Part shown: piece by piece, positions 37,501 to 50,664 of the stretch | Layout of the letters: each line of letters starts with the position of its first letter | Position numbering within the stretch: position 1 is the first letter of the stretch | Source: Hirudinaria manillensis | Taxonomy: Eukaryota; Annelida; Clitellata; Hirudinida; Hirudinidae | DNA: 64,000 bases | Assembly: GCA_034509925.1 (NCBI GenBank) | Contig: CM067537.1 | Coordinates: 5,342,501 to 5,406,500, forward strand | Direction: 5' to 3' | Translations under genes and position numbers: made by a program | The notes under the pieces: generated by a model | Told to the model about the DNA's origin: nothing | What the model saw: only the letters and a program-made list of their open reading frames with translations | Database searches by the model: none

Positions 37501-40500
37501 GGGCAACATGATGTTCCTAGAGGCCAGGTGGTGGTATTTGAAAGCTCATCAACTTCATGCCAAGTTCGGAAAGCCTTTTCACCAACTTGCGGTCATTTCT
37601 CAGTTGATGGTTAGTTTCCTAATTGGAGAATTTCAAAAATTATTGATCAAAGTAAATTATAAGATGTCATCGTAGTCATGCAGGGCTACTGCAAATGCTT
37701 TCTATTCTAAGTTGCTGATGTTGCTGTATGACAGTGGTGCTTGTGCAAATGATGATTAAATTGAGTAATTAATATGCCATGAATTGAATCTTTAATGCAA
37801 ATTGTTTGTGTCAGTCAAGCTTAAGTGGGTAAAACAACAAATAGGGTTGAAAAGTTTATTTCATTAACACTCTAACAGTATTCAAATGTTTCTGGTTGCT
37901 GTCTGTTACATAATTATAATCATAATTATATATTATAATTATTATACATAATTATAATCATAATTATATATTATAATTATTATACATAATTATAATCATA
38001 ATTATATATTATAATTATATATATAATTATAATCATATATATTATAATTATATATATAATTATAATCATATATATTATAATTATATATATAATTATAATC
38101 ATAATTATATATTATAATTATATATATAATTATAATCATAATTATATATTATAATTATTATTTTCTTCAGAAACGACGCCTGGATGCGGTTTATTTCCAT
38201 CTGAGAAACCTCCACTCTAAGAACCCAATTGAACCTGGAAGAGAAGAACTTCAGTCCATCTTCCAAGGCGTTTGGAAGAGGGTCACGTCAGACGAAAAGA
38301 AGAGGAAACTTGAACAGACCAGAAGGAAGGAGAAGATGATGAAGACGTTCAAGATGGGAAGCAGGGTGGAGATTTGGATTCGACCGAACGGCAAGCGAGA
38401 AACCGTCGACATGAGTGACGACGAAGCCGAAGAAAACACCCCAGAGTTTCTGAGCGGCATGGACGTTATTGACGTGAGTTTGCATTGTTTGTTTGTACTA
38501 TTTGTATTGTTTGTTTGCATTATGTATGTTTGTTTTTTTTTGTTTGTTTAACTCATCAATATTGTTTTATTTATGTATGGGTGATGAGTTTTGTGTTAAA
38601 TTATAATCTTGCAATCATTTACATTCTAGTACCAATATTTTTGTATAGCATTTAACTTTGGTTTGTTTCAATTGTTATATTTAAATTCTAATTCTATTTA
38701 TTGTAGCTCAATAGGAAGTTTCTGTTGGATTATTTGGTTACCATTGGAAGACTATACACAAAGATTGGGTGAGTCGGATATGTTTTGTGATTTTTTTTTT
38801 GTTATTTTAACATTAAATATTGAATTCAATTTGATTGTTGTGTATTTATTGATATTCTTTTGCATATTTCATTCATTAAAGCAATAAAATTGCTAATAAA
38901 TTGATTGGAATTACTATTCAGCATGGAGAGCTACAAGGCAACAGCTGTGACCTTGCTTCAAGGTTTCAGAGTTCTTCTCAGTTCATCACCAATCATTATA
39001 TCGGAAGAGAGACTTTACCAGTTGCTGGCAATCAACATGGCCGTCATTGAACGCCACAAAGAAAATGGTGAGTTTGGAGCCAAAGATAAAATCTTATATG
39101 CATTCATTTTATGTGGAGGTGGTTAAAGTTTAATAAGTTAAAGCTGAAAAAATATGTAAAAACATTTTCAAAAATGTCGTCAATGATGTTCAAATATGTT
39201 CAATGATCTGTTTCAAATATTTGGCCCATGTCTATGCTCACCTCTGTCTGATAATATTAATCAATCGTTTTCCATAAATTCATGTATTTAAAATGCTGCA
39301 CATAAAAAGATGTTTCATAATTTTGTTTTCCACGTCCTTGAAACAGATGCCATTCGAGAGGAAGTCGTGACTCTGACGATGGACATGATTGGCCTGCTTT
39401 GCGAGTGCTACTTTCGACTGATAGACCTTCTGGACGACGTTTCCGACGATGGCCGAAGTTCCCCTGCCTTTGGAACGATCAAAGAACTCGATCAGATCAT
39501 GGGGGCCATCAAGGTATTTGCAGATTGGATGGTCGGCCATTCTCGACTCTGGTCTCCTCAAACCAGCTCGTTGTTGGAGACTTTTGGAGAGTAAGCTTTT
39601 TACAGAATTTGTTTTTGTAGAATATCTTACCTTGAGTTAACTAATTAACTTGGAGCTTATTAATTAAAACTATTTGATGGAATTATTAATTATAAAAGAC
39701 AATTGATTCTTTCCTTTCAGAAGCAAAGTGGATCTGTGGAAACACCTCATCAAATTTTTCAATTCAGTTGCAAACGTCCATGCAAAACTGTCCAAAGATG
39801 CAGCAGGTTTTGAACTTACCGAAGTCAGTTTCCCCGAAGAGGAATTCTTCCGAGGTTTCATGCCTCTTGCCAATGGAAATTATGAAACAAAGGGGAATTC
39901 AAAGACTCTTTTGGAGGTTAGTTTCATTTGTGGCGTTAATTTCCAAGAGTTAAACAACAATATGTTAAATAATTAGTTAACCATTTTTTTTGTTTATTAT
40001 TAATTTATTAAGCAATTTTAAAAGCAACTAATTGTAAACTTTATCAGGAAAAGCAAATGGCAGTGGCTCGCATAATACAGCTGAAGGCTATCGTCGATAC
40101 ACTTGCGGACCAGGAGGAACCAATCCTATCCATTGATCCATCCACGAAGGAATACAAACTTTATCCTAGGAATGAAGGCCAACTGTTGAAACATTACAAA
40201 AACAAGGTAAATTAAATGATAATTTAATTAATTTAAATTCATATATAAATGGTAGTATTAAATTCACATATATAAATGGCTAAAACATGATTTTCAGGCT
40301 TTGAGGAAAGTTGGGAGTGATGATGAGGATTATGATATCGATGATCTCGGAGATGAAGATGACGACGACGATGATGTCGTAATCATCAGCAGCGAGATGA
40401 TGAGTGCAGACGACTCTGAGGATGAAAAGACTCCAGAGGAGGTATGTAAAAGCATGTTTCTGTTGCATCCATACATGTTGAAAGCAACGTTGATTCCTAT

Positions 40501-41618
40501 TTGGTAACATTATTTTGATTAAAATTAAAATCTATTAAATTGCATTCCAGCCCATGAAAATCATCTCCGAACGTGGCCTTGAACTCGTAGTGAAGCCCAA
40601 GTACGTCGTGCTCGATACCAATTGCCTGGTTCATAACTTCAGGAACGTCAAGATTCTCTTGGATAGCAAAGTGTTCATCATCATTGTGCCACTGATTGGT
40701 CAGAATCTTAATGACATTTAGAATATAACTTATATATGTTTAGGATAGAATTTATTAGCAGTGAATAATATAATTAGCATTAATTAATTAATTAACTAAT
40801 TTTTATCATTTATTGTTATTCCATTATTTTTATTCTGCTAAAATATACTTAATATTTCACAAATTCTTCATAATTTCAGTCATCAAAGAGCTTGAAAAGC
40901 TTGAGAAGAAGGGCAGTGCCCAGCACCACCCCGAAGACAAGGACTTCAACGATTGGCTGAAGGTGCAGTCCCGATTGGCATTGGAGTTCTTGAGGAGGGA
41001 ATTCCAGGACAACAACCGGCATTTGAGGACTGCCACGATCAATGGCAACATCATGAACTCAATGAACTTCACCAATGAGGATTACACTGATGCCAAAAAG
41101 GTTGGTTGAGTCTTGAAATCAGTGCCAGAATTTTATGCTTACATCATTTCATAGTTTTATGGAACATTGGTTTTATTTTTGAACATGATTTTTAATTTTA
41201 TCATCTTATTATTTCATACTTTATTACTTGTATATTTTCTCCATAGAATTTGTGCTACAACAATGACGACCTCATTCTTGTCTGCTGCACTAAGCTCTGC
41301 CAGGGACCTGGAAATGAAACTTTGCCCACAAATCCTAGTAAGAATATATCTTGTCTTTATTTAATATCTTTATTTTTACTGTCATTGCAACAATTGCTAT
41401 CGCAAATATCTTTAAATTTAAATTTATGGAAATTTCGAAGTTTTTAACTTTTATTTTTCAATTCGTTTGAATCTTTTCTAGTCGACCCAGAAAAGAAGAA
41501 TCGCAATGTGGTTCTTGTGACGAACGACAGAATTCTCAGGATCAAGGCTTTCAATGAGGAAGTTCCCTCAAGAAACGTTCACAAGTTCATGCAGTGGGCT
41601 GGCCTGTCTAAGAAGTGA
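34533..41618 (+). CDS. SMG6: SMG6 / EST1A, nonsense-mediated decay endonuclease
   Basis: SMG6 cuts mRNA near premature stop codons and binds the exon junction complex. Sixteen exons: 34533-34557, 34908-35937, 36182-36496, 36609-36810, 37223-37609, 38171-38473, 38707-38768, 38922-39067, 39347-39590, 39721-39916, 40048-40206, 40298-40441, 40551-40698, 40880-41100, 41247-41337 and 41482-41618. They join in frame to 1269 residues. The N-terminus has KKNRRPDQCLYQPPGGRL, matching the exon-junction-binding motif (RPDxxxYxP). Residues ~440-960 form the 14-3-3-like/TPR region (ARWWYLKAHQLHAKFGKPFH, KRRLDAVYFHLRNL). The C-terminal PIN domain keeps all three acidic residues: VVLDTN (Asp 1093), NNDDLIL (Asp 1202) and VTNDRILR (Asp 1240). 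It should be an active nuclease. An ATG at 34908 is not the start; its frame soon stops. The 25-base first exon is inferred from phase and is the weakest part. Confidence 0.96.
37908..38160 (+). repeat. AT minisatellite in an SMG6 intron
   Basis: Three copies of a 38-bp unit (starting ACATAATTATAATCATAATT) at 37908, 37946 and 37984 are followed by shorter, diverged units of the same type up to the splice acceptor at 38170. The repeat occupies almost the whole space before the polypyrimidine tract. Confidence 0.92.
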
Positions 41619-42325
41619 ACCGAACTAATCGTCTACCCTACATTCTCTAACATACCAACGTTGGCATTCAGAGTTTTGGTTGAGAGGCAAGACCCATTAC
41701 CAAGCTGCTTCTGGGCGCCCTCACAGCCCTAGGCCATTGCCAGATGCGAGAGAGTTTCGAATGAAAAGAGCATTTTCCTCTGAACTTGATTTGACTTCCA
41801 GTCTATAAGCATGTTGATTATAAGTTTTTTGTAGCATACATTTCAAAGTTATTCTCGGATACAGCTCGGTTATATGAAAATAAAATATTTTTTCATAAAG
41901 TCGGTAATATGTAGGAATTACTCCGTCTTTGACTCGAACGCGTCGTCTTCGAAAACAGTTCTGTTTATAAAACGGATAGTTGCTATTGCCCTCTAACGGT
42001 ATGGTGGGTCATGAGCGGGCTTTTCGCGTTGAGGAATATAAATAAATTTGAACCTCGCAGAAGGGTGTAAGTTAAAACAATACTGTTCGGAACCCGTAAT
42101 ACAAATTCCTCGATGCAGTTTATCATTGTTGGTAGTCCTGCAACCATTGTCAGATTTTTTAATAAAATTTATGTTTTATAATATTTTACTTATTTATATT
42201 TAATAATTTTATTATTTTTGTTTGGTCTATGTATGCTTTATTGTGATGTTTTACTCCATATGTTAGACTTGCATTCAAAGTTCATTTTTAGTATTTAACC
42301 CAAGTTTTTGTTTGTTTACCTAAAA
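41619..42325. other. SMG6 3' UTR and UCK promoter region
   Basis: AATAAA at 41880-41885 ends the SMG6 message. The remaining ~440 bases must include the uridine-cytidine kinase promoter and 5' UTR. No specific element is recognised. Confidence 0.5.
41880..41885 (+). promoter_or_regulatory. Polyadenylation signal of SMG6
   Basis: AATAAA, 262 bases after the SMG6 stop. Confidence 0.55.
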
Positions 42326-44510
42326 ATGGAAGGACGAGGCGAAGATGAACTACGTCGCAAACCTTTCTTGATCGGTGTTGCCGGTGGAACGGCCTCTGGA
42401 AAAGTAGATTTAATTGCATTATTTTCTAAGTTAAGCAATTTGAAAATTAGAATGAATAAACCTTGTTGAAAAAATATGGTCTGATTCAATGAAGCTTTAT
42501 TTAATTAGTGATTAATTTCTGTAGTCTACAGTTTGTAGAAAGATCGTTGACGAGCTTGGCTTGAAGGGAGACGATGAAGAAGGCCAAAGAGTTTATGTTT
42601 TAAGTCTTGAAAGCTTTTACAGAACATTATCTGTTGACGAAATAGCTTTGGCAGAGAAGGGACAATTTGATTTCGATCACCCAAGTTTGTTCTGATATTA
42701 ATATTTGCAAAATAACAGCTTTCACAAATGGAATTGTACATTAAATACATATTTTTCATATTTATACTACATGACTTATTCATATAATGCTTCATTTACT
42801 TGATATGTGATCAGGGGCCTTTGATTATGAAATTCTAAAGAAAACTATGCTTGAAATTATCAGCAGAAGACCTGTTGAAATATACGATTATGACCACACT
42901 TTACACAAGAGGTAATAATAAATATTTAATAGGCTGGTAAAAGCAAATTAATCTGTTTTTCTAGTGGTAGTCTTTTCATAACAATATTACAAGATTAGTT
43001 TTAATAATCACAATATATTTTAACACAACCTCCATTTTTGCAAATCTTTCATCAGAGACTTCACAAAGTCAAGAAAGATTGTCTCAGCAGATGTTGTCTT
43101 TATTGAGGGCATACTAGTATTTTATCAGGAAGACATTAGATCCCTTTTTAACATGAAACTTTTTGTGGACACTGATGCAGACACAAGACTGGCAAGAAGA
43201 GGTTAGCAATAGAAAGTGACTTCTTATTAACTTATAATGCTAATGGTTATATGATTTCCACATTAATGGTCCCAATATTTATTTCATAGGTGATAATCAA
43301 TTTTGTCCTGCATCCTTATTCCTGCAAGCTGATTCTTGTTTTAATATTTGCTTTCTCTTGGGATACTCTTCAGATTTCTTCATTTTACAACAGTAATGGA
43401 TGTCATTAATATTTCATTGTTGATGCAGTTGAAAGAGACATAGAAGTTCTTGGTCGACCCCTGGAAAACATCCTTCACCAGTACATTACTTATGTCAAGC
43501 CCGCCTTTGAGGAATTCTGTTTGCCTACAAAGAAGTATGCCGACATAATTATACCAAGAGGAGCTGATAACACCGGTTGGTGTGGATATTGTTAATATAA
43601 GCTTATCCTTGTCTTTTGTAAGACTAAGGTCCATTGAAAGATTTCAAAATTGTTTGTTGTAAAATGAACATTCTGAAAGTTTCTCTTCAAATATAAATAA
43701 GTTGTGGTAATTTTCTGTTTGTTTGAATATGAATTTAAAATATTTTTCATTTTATATTTCAATATGAAACTATTAAATGTTTATACAAATTTTATTTTTC
43801 CACTCTAGTTGCAGTCGACCTGATAGTTCAACACATTAAAGATCTCTTGAAGAGCAGAGGCATGAGGGTCAAACAAAGTCCAAGGATCACTGTGGATCCC
43901 CTGCAGATTTATCTTTCAACTGACCCTACATGCTCTGATCCTGTTCTTCACAGTCCAACTCCAGTCAGTACTTCACCAAGACCTCACTAAATTCTATGTT
44001 GAATTTCAAAATACAAAGAATTTTAATGGGAATGCTTTTGTTTGGTGTTTTTATTGCTTGATTTTCTCTTCTTTTTGGAATGTTTGCGAACAAAGTCTTA
44101 ATTGCACGTCAGCTTTCAAGCATAATCTTTATTGCAAACTTCTCATTTGAAGTCATTTGTTTTAATTAATCTATTATTTAGTGTTTGTGAAAATCTGCTT
44201 CAAGTTGGCATTAGGGGAATATTCTTGACTTAATGATCTAATTTGTATTCATATTTGTTCACATAATTTATTCTTTGGATGTGGAATGTTAGGTTGTCTG
44301 ACTTATGCAGATGTGCTAGTGATATTGATTGCTCATTTTGTGGCTCAAATTGGTTTACAATGATCAAAATGACTTCCTATTTTCAATTAGATGATCTCAA
44401 TATGGAGTATTTATGGTATGTGATTTATATTGCATGACATATTGATTCATTTTCAGGGTTCTTCAGTCAAAAGATATCTAGGGGAAGACCAGTACTCAGA
44501 ATACCATTAA
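42326..44510 (+). CDS. UCK2: Uridine-cytidine kinase
   Basis: This kinase phosphorylates uridine and cytidine to UMP and CMP in the pyrimidine salvage pathway (cytosol). Seven exons, 42326-42403, 42525-42684, 42815-42911, 43056-43201, 43429-43575, 43809-43963 and 44457-44510, give 278 residues in frame; animal UCK1/2 are about 260-280. Seen: the P-loop [12 protein letters not shown] split by intron 1, LSLESFYR (catalytic Asp region; here SLES where the family has SQDS), [41 protein letters not shown] (lid), [20 protein letters not shown] and [19 protein letters not shown]. The substitution of Asp by Glu in the Walker-B-like SxDSFY motif is the one departure from the family. UCK1 and UCK2 cannot be told apart with certainty. 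The gene ends tail to tail with the transporter at 44698. Confidence 0.96.
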
Positions 44511-44697
44511 TAGTGATTGAATCTTTATGACAAATTGCCAAAATGGCTGGGCATTCCACGATAAAGCGTCAGATGCATTTAATATTGTTTAAATTTTGTT
44601 AGACTCGATTATATTACGACTCCATAGGATTATAAAATGTTCGGCGACATCTTTAGAATTGTTGCGTTTTTATCTCCGCTGGTGCTTTGCTCTCTTT

Positions 44698-46960
44698 TTA
44701 GGCGTTATCTTTGTTTAGTGTTCCTGTTGTGATGACGTTTATGTTTACGTCGTTGACAAGACTTTGTTTCGAGTCTAGTGCTTTGACATCGTTGAGATTA
44801 TCAGCGTATCCTGTGGCATCTTCTTTCCTTCGGAAGAATTTCCTGGCCAACAAGGAGAACGGAAGCATGGTCAGGGCCCAGGTAATGTGGAGTATTTCTT
44901 GGAAATTAAAATTTGAAGTGATTATTCATTCTACCCCAGTGATGTTACTTATTTACTTTGGTTTAATCGTCAGAATTCGTAGATAATTAATTCCGACAAA
45001 TTGAAGTTTAAACTGACTCGGTTTCAGTCTTAGTGGCATATAAGTTCATAACGTGTCGGTGGCAAATGGCCACTCCCTTTTTATGTAGACAATTACCTTT
45101 TAATTGCTCGTTTGTAGCGTTTAAACAAATAATTACAAGTTAAAAGCTCATTGAGTATGATTAAGTTAACTTATACCTTCGGCCACTGTTTTTGGAGAGA
45201 GGATCCTCGTACATGGTAGTTTTTGGTTCACCAGTAAGGAATTGAGGACCAAACTTGGAATTATGCTTGCAATGAGACACAGTTGAATGCTGGCTATCTT
45301 TCCGCCAATTTTGAATTTTTCTTCGAGTTCAGGAGTAAATATTCGTCTCAAAAGCATGAGACCGTATACCGCGACCAAAGTCGATGTGGTATTGATAATA
45401 GTTATGTATAAGAAAGCCTTGTTGAGTTGCATCTGCAAATAGAAAAACTTTTATGAGATTTTGCTCTGTGCGGTTTATATTAGGAATAGCTAACCTCTCC
45501 ATGGACATAAGAGTCATTCGTCCATAAAACAGCCGCTATGAAGTGAGTCAAGGGCCTTACGATTGCGACCTGCATAATCTGGAGGTTTATTCTGAAGAAC
45601 AGTTTCCTGGGGCGGAATTAACTAAATCCGTGAATAATAAGTGCCAAAATGTTTTAGAAACTGCCTTGTCATACTTTGAGAATGGTCTCTTTGGCAGGCA
45701 AAAGCAGCAACAGCAGACTGGGAGAGTCCTGAAATCCACCAGCCTGGTATCGTCTCCAACTAAAACCCACACTCTCTTACTTCCTCCGAGGTAATTGATG
45801 ATGAGACGTCCGAAGTTGTAGAGGCAGGTAGCAAAGTACCTAATTGTATTTGGATACTTGCTTTATTTTTAATGTTGATAACAAACTATTGTGATTGGGT
45901 TTGTTTTATGATAACTATAATAATAATAGCATTAATTAATTAGTTTAAAAAAGCCACACTGCGTCAGAGGCGCCTGTCAGAATTCCTTTCAAGGATCACA
46001 GACGATCTCCAAATATGTTTTACATAAAAATCGGTTAGCATTGATAACAAACATACTTTAACCATACTAACAGAGTTGCAACTAGATCCACTAGCGTTGC
46101 GCATCTCGGCACCACGCAACCTACCAAAGCGCAGACTGAAAAGACCTAAAAATGTTGAAAAATAATAATAATAATAACACGACACCGATAAAAAGAAATG
46201 GGTGCATAAATGCATGTGCCTTTTGAATTGTTTTTTTTTTGAGATCTTTTTTGGTAAATAATTTTTTCTTGCCGGATGTTACCGATATTTCAACAGTTAT
46301 TTCCAAAGATAAGACAATACCAAATATTTAGGAATTATTTCATAATCGCTCGTGAAACTATATGAAACTGATAAAGTTACGAGAACATTTATCGGAAGAA
46401 AGAAAAAAACCTCACTGGATAGAAGGCTAGAACCCAAATAGTTTTCTTTCGTCTTGAGGTAATGGTGTAGTTCTTTAACAGAAAAATCACCTCTTCCAAG
46501 TAAATGGCTAGATTACAGAGTGTCGAAGCGACTAAGAAAGCCAGGAGAACGTAACCCGATGCAGTGAGATCTGTAACAAAGTGAGAGGTTGTGATTTGTT
46601 GTGTCTTAATTCGTAATAAAATCCACGTTTTAAACTATAATGAGTTCATGTGGTTAAATTTACTAATTGCTTATTGCTTCGTCTTTTCACCCGTCACATG
46701 TTCGCAGATTTTACAAATTATTAAATCTTAAACATTTACAGTAAGCTTTTGATCGTCATAATAGCTGTTCCCATTGGAGAAGCGTTCACAAAATAACACT
46801 GTAACAATTTACTTGACAAGAGAATTTCTGCGGTCGGAGCCCTGAGGCTCCTGCACTTTGTATAGTTGAAAACCATTGCAAATTCGTCTGTTTGAACATC
46901 TTTCATATCTGAGTTGTATTCGTAAAACCCATCTGGAGGCGAATCTTCTACAAGGGGCAT
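44698..46960 (-). CDS. SLC51A: Organic solute transporter subunit alpha (SLC51A-like)
   Basis: Members of this seven-helix family (with TMEM184) move bile acids and steroids with a beta subunit in vertebrates; insect homologues act in membranes of various cells. Seven exons, 46813-46960, 46416-46570, 46063-46145, 45675-45839, 45495-45606, 45177-45432 and 44698-44897, join in frame to 372 residues. Seen: VLLAFLVASTLCNLAIYLEE, FSVCALVGCVVPR, ATCLYNFGRLIINYLGG, a Cys cluster PVCCCCFCLPK near residue 171 (typical of the family, likely palmitoylated), QVAIVRPLTHFIAAVLW, KIASIQLCLIASIIPSL and ARKFFRRKEDATGYAD. At least six hydrophobic segments are evident. The N-terminal FNYTKC has a potential glycosylation site. 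No beta subunit gene is seen nearby. Family assignment is firm; substrate is unknown. Confidence 0.92.
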
Positions 46961-47120
46961 TCTTCTGGCAGTATTTCAAGTTTTTCTTTTAGGAATTTTA
47001 TTATTTTATGAGTACGACTACTATTCACGCAGCGGGAAAAAATTTCTGGAAAACGGCCCTCACAAATGTGTTTCAGATCTTTGTATTGTCTGACTTGTTA
47101 GCAAAGTTACTTTGAGTGAT

Positions 47121-47309
47121 CAAATGCTACTCAAACTTTGCCTCGTTTCTAGTTTATTTCTATCCAAATTCAGCTTCCTAACGTTCGCAAAATCTAGACT
47201 CTTCAGCTTCGAAAGGTCTTTATATTCGGAGTTCCGAATATGGGACGCACGGTCAGATCAGCAAGCTTCCTTCGAAAATGAACGTCATCGCTTGACAAAT
47301 AAATTGTAA
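47121..47309 (+). CDS. Short ORF with signal-like N-terminus (doubtful)
   Basis: From the ATG at 47121 a 62-residue frame begins MLLKLCLVSSLFLSKFSFLT, which could be a signal peptide. It continues with a charged part (SLYSEFRIWDARSDQQASFE) to the TAA at 47307-47309. It lies just upstream and antisense of the transporter start. No conserved motif is seen, and it could be chance or antisense transcript. Confidence 0.2.
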   Translation, partial: QMLLKLCLVSSLFLSKFSFLTFAKSRLFSFERSLYSEFRIWDARSDQQASFENERHRLTNKL

Positions 47310-48778
47310 TCGATGCCATACATCCGTCTCTGAACTCTCAGTGCTGTGTCTACTTTCGCGATTAATCGACTCTTGACTTGAGAAATAAATTTTATGATGC
47401 TTCTGTCAATTATAGCCCGACGTGGGATTGATTTACCTGAAAAAATAGTGGTAGTGATTTAAGTTAGCGATTTAAAAACCTTTGATTATCATTTATCATT
47501 AACTCCTTAGTAGATTTACTGAGATGTTAATGTGTTTTTACATTTTCAATTGAATTGGTACAAGGTTTTTCGGTCGCCTTATTTGAGAAATGACGAACCT
47601 TGATATTAGTCTAAAAAATGGCTATTCTGACTTCTATGATTGCTTGTTGGTTGGTAGAGTTGCAAGTTTTTCGTTCAGATTGGAAATATATATTTAAAAG
47701 AGGAACCCTTCAACGTATTAAAATTATAATACTCTGCCTTTTTATGTAAATTCTTCAATGAATGATAAATATTTAACTTCTTCAATTAATTAGAAAATTG
47801 AATTTCAGTTGAAAAACATTAGCGGTAGCTTCTCATCTCGCATTATCTCAGTGAAATAGTCTCATTTTTATTGCTGTATTAAGTGCATCACTTAATCGTA
47901 GTATCATAATCATTATTCATCTTTGCACTTGGAGTGATGTGTTTCAGATTCGTTACGTAACATTGCAGCGAGTTTTCTCTTAAAAACTCAAACTCCTCAA
48001 ACCATGCACGACGATTTTTGGTGCATTGGTACATTATTTATGCATAATTAACACATACATCACAGGTGCACTTATGGTTATAATTACCCTTGTAAGTTAT
48101 AATTAACTTTGTAATAGGAGATCACTAGGGGTTAGACTAGGTTATACATCTCGATGGAAACGATAATATGAAATATATAAATGACAAAATATGTAAATTC
48201 AAATTCAGGACTAAAGTGAAGTGTACTTAGTATTGACCCGCTGGTTGAATGAGTTGCATAATAAAGATACATGGTTAATGAGATTATGCAACGTGTCGGA
48301 TACATCTGCTGCAATTACAACAGTCTTCTAAATGAAACACGTACACCACGTTGTCTTTTCTAAGAACCCCAATTGATGTCGATGACTAATTTGACGGTAT
48401 TTTATTAAAAATGTCGTAATTATTGTTGTTACCATTTTTTCCTACTAGCGTTGATTTTTGTTATTGTCCTCAAAGTCCTCATCGTCCTGGTCAATATCAT
48501 TGCCTTAATTTGATTTTTCACCTTTTAATAAATTTAAAAAAAAATGAAACAAACAGGCAAATTTGCTGACAAACATCAATCAGTTCAGTGGATGGCCATA
48601 AAGGGATTTACATCCTGCTGATGTCAGATATATTATGTATAATGTATGATGTATTATGTAGCAAAGTACTTCATTATATGTCCATGGACTATTATACAGG
48701 TTTAACGACTTGTTTCGTTGTTACTAAACATAATTTCTATAAACTTATTACTCACCATTACACATTTTACAATCATTA

Positions 48779-49147
48779 TTAACTTTCATGAAATTCTTGT
48801 TTTATAACATCAACACCGAATCTAATGAACTCACCATTTGTTTGCTTCGAGTGTTCTATTTGCGAAGTGTTCAGTGAATTATCAATTGTCATAACCTGCT
48901 GACAACCAGGATTCACATTTTTCTGCAGAACGGTCGAATAAGATTCTGGAGACTTTCCTTTTTTGCTGGAGTAAACAATCCACAATTTGGATGATCTTAA
49001 AGTATGGTGGAGTGACTGAGTGTTTGCCCAGAACTGATTAGGTACTACGAGGTAAGGGTTCACTTGGCATATGATTGAGATACTAAAGTGGGACACACCT
49101 TGCACGTTATCGTGCACGACAATGGCTTTCGAAGGGCTTTGTGATTT
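48779..49147 (-). CDS. Candidate last exon or gene remnant (minus strand)
   Basis: An open minus-strand frame of about 120 codons runs to the TAA at 48779. It has good protein-like composition: QSPSKAIVVHDNVQGVSHFS, PYLVVPNQFWANTQSLHHTL, LWIVYSSKKGKSPESYSTVL and NGEFIRFGVDVIKQEFHES. No ATG opens it (the first usable codon is GTG), so it would be a terminal exon. No upstream exon was identified on the minus strand up to 50.6 kb. It could also be a relic of an inserted gene. Family not recognised. Confidence 0.35.
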   Translation of the reverse strand, partial: KSQSPSKAIVVHDNVQGVSHFSISIICQVNPYLVVPNQFWANTQSLHHTLRSSKLWIVYSSKKGKSPESYSTVLQKNVNPGCQQVMTIDNSLNTSQIEHSKQTNGEFIRFGVDVIKQEFHES

Positions 49148-49860
49148 TAATTAATAAAGGCAAGTTAGTCTCACAACCATATGTGATGAGTGTTGTGATG
49201 GAATGGAGTGATGTGGAATAATAACTTGAAAATTATAAATATATAAACGAATGCCTGTGAATTCCAATTCGTCCGTGCATAAACACCGTGTCGAAGCAAA
49301 AAAAAAGTATAGTACTAAAAGCAGTTCAATCTTTTACTTAATTGGCCACATAGTCTCATTTTCTTATCATAATAAGTCTCCATAACCCTTATCTAGGACA
49401 GGAAAAGTGCTCTCCCTGGAAGGGATTTTCACCAGTTTTGTTTTTTCGTGGATATTTTAATATTGAAATCAAAATTCAATTAATATTCTTGATTTTCAAT
49501 GTTAATTGTGATTTCACAGTGAGGTACGTGAAGTAAGTAATATTTAGAGGGATAGATTTAGAAGAATAGATTAAAGAACTCTTTATTCATCAATAAAATG
49601 TTTGATAGCAGTCTTCTGAGGAACTCTGTCTTTGACGTTTCCAGTTGTTTTCAAGAAGAGCGAAAAAATATCCTAGTTTTGGCTACCCTCCAAAATTTTG
49701 ATTCTTCATCGAAGGTCACTTAGGAGCCACATGCTCCACATACATAATATGATTCAGATTTATCTGACACATCTAATCAAAGAATGTCACTTTAAATAAT
49801 TAGAATTTTATATGAAATTGATGAAAAATTATGAATTAATTAGCCAAACTTGAACAAAAC

Positions 49861-50046
49861 TTGTCATTTTGTTTGCCATTCCACAATGGCGAATACAAAG
49901 GATACTTGGGACTAGATTTTGATCAAACAAATTGGACCATAGACTATAACGATCATGGAGGAAGTATTAGTTCCAAATTCGCCCATTTAATGTTACTGCC
50001 GTTTTTGATTTGGCGAATTATACAAATAATCGCTCGAGTTTGTTAA
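49861..50046 (+). pseudogene. Coding-like fragment, unidentified
   Basis: A plus-strand frame of 61 codons, without ATG, reads CLPFHNGEYKGYLGLDFDQT, then NWTIDYNDHGGSISSKF and a hydrophobic LMLLPFLIWRII. The composition resembles protein, but there is no start or clear splice context. It may be an isolated exon or a remnant. Confidence 0.2.
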
Positions 50047-50664
50047 GAAAGCAGTGGTCCGACCAGCCACAGATGTTAACAATTTCTCTTGCTTTTCGAG
50101 GACTTAGTCGTCTTCACTTGTAAGCTCAAAAGTTTAAGGTTGTAGGTTAGATTCCACAAATTAGAAAATAAGAAATTATATAAACTAACAACCTAGAACA
50201 ATTGAATTTAGTTAAGAATGAAATGTTTAATATGGTAAAGGTGGATCAACTCAAACATGAGATTCTTGCGATGGGTGCCGCTACTAATTGTAAGGATGTG
50301 TAATCGCATAAGGAAAATGAGTTGATTTCTTTGTATGCTATGCCTGGTCAATTTAAAATTCAGCGGAAGAGTGACCGTACAAGTTCTAAAATTTTTAATT
50401 TTTAATTTTAAATGATTAAACCAAAATTAAATAAATTTTTGATGAAATCTATGTTGATTTAAGAATTTAAACGTCATCACCAGGAAATGTAAATGAACTT
50501 TCAAATTCCCATCCTAACATCCTAAATTTCTTAAATAAAATGGTTAAATTTAAAATTAAGAAAAACATAACCACTAAGGATGCTGTACTCATCATAGTAA
50601 GTTTGTTTATGTTTTGGAAGAGGTGGGTCTGACTTAAAGGGGCATTTTTAGCACCAGGGCCGTA

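Larger units (their letters stand above)
46961..50664. other. Gene-poor stretch between SLC51A-like gene and LRRC57
   Basis: No complete gene. It contains three coding-like pieces listed separately (47121-47309, 48779-49147 and 49861-50046). It should also include the transporter promoter upstream of 46960 and the LRRC57 promoter before 50665. Otherwise the DNA is AT-rich and featureless. Confidence 0.5.
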
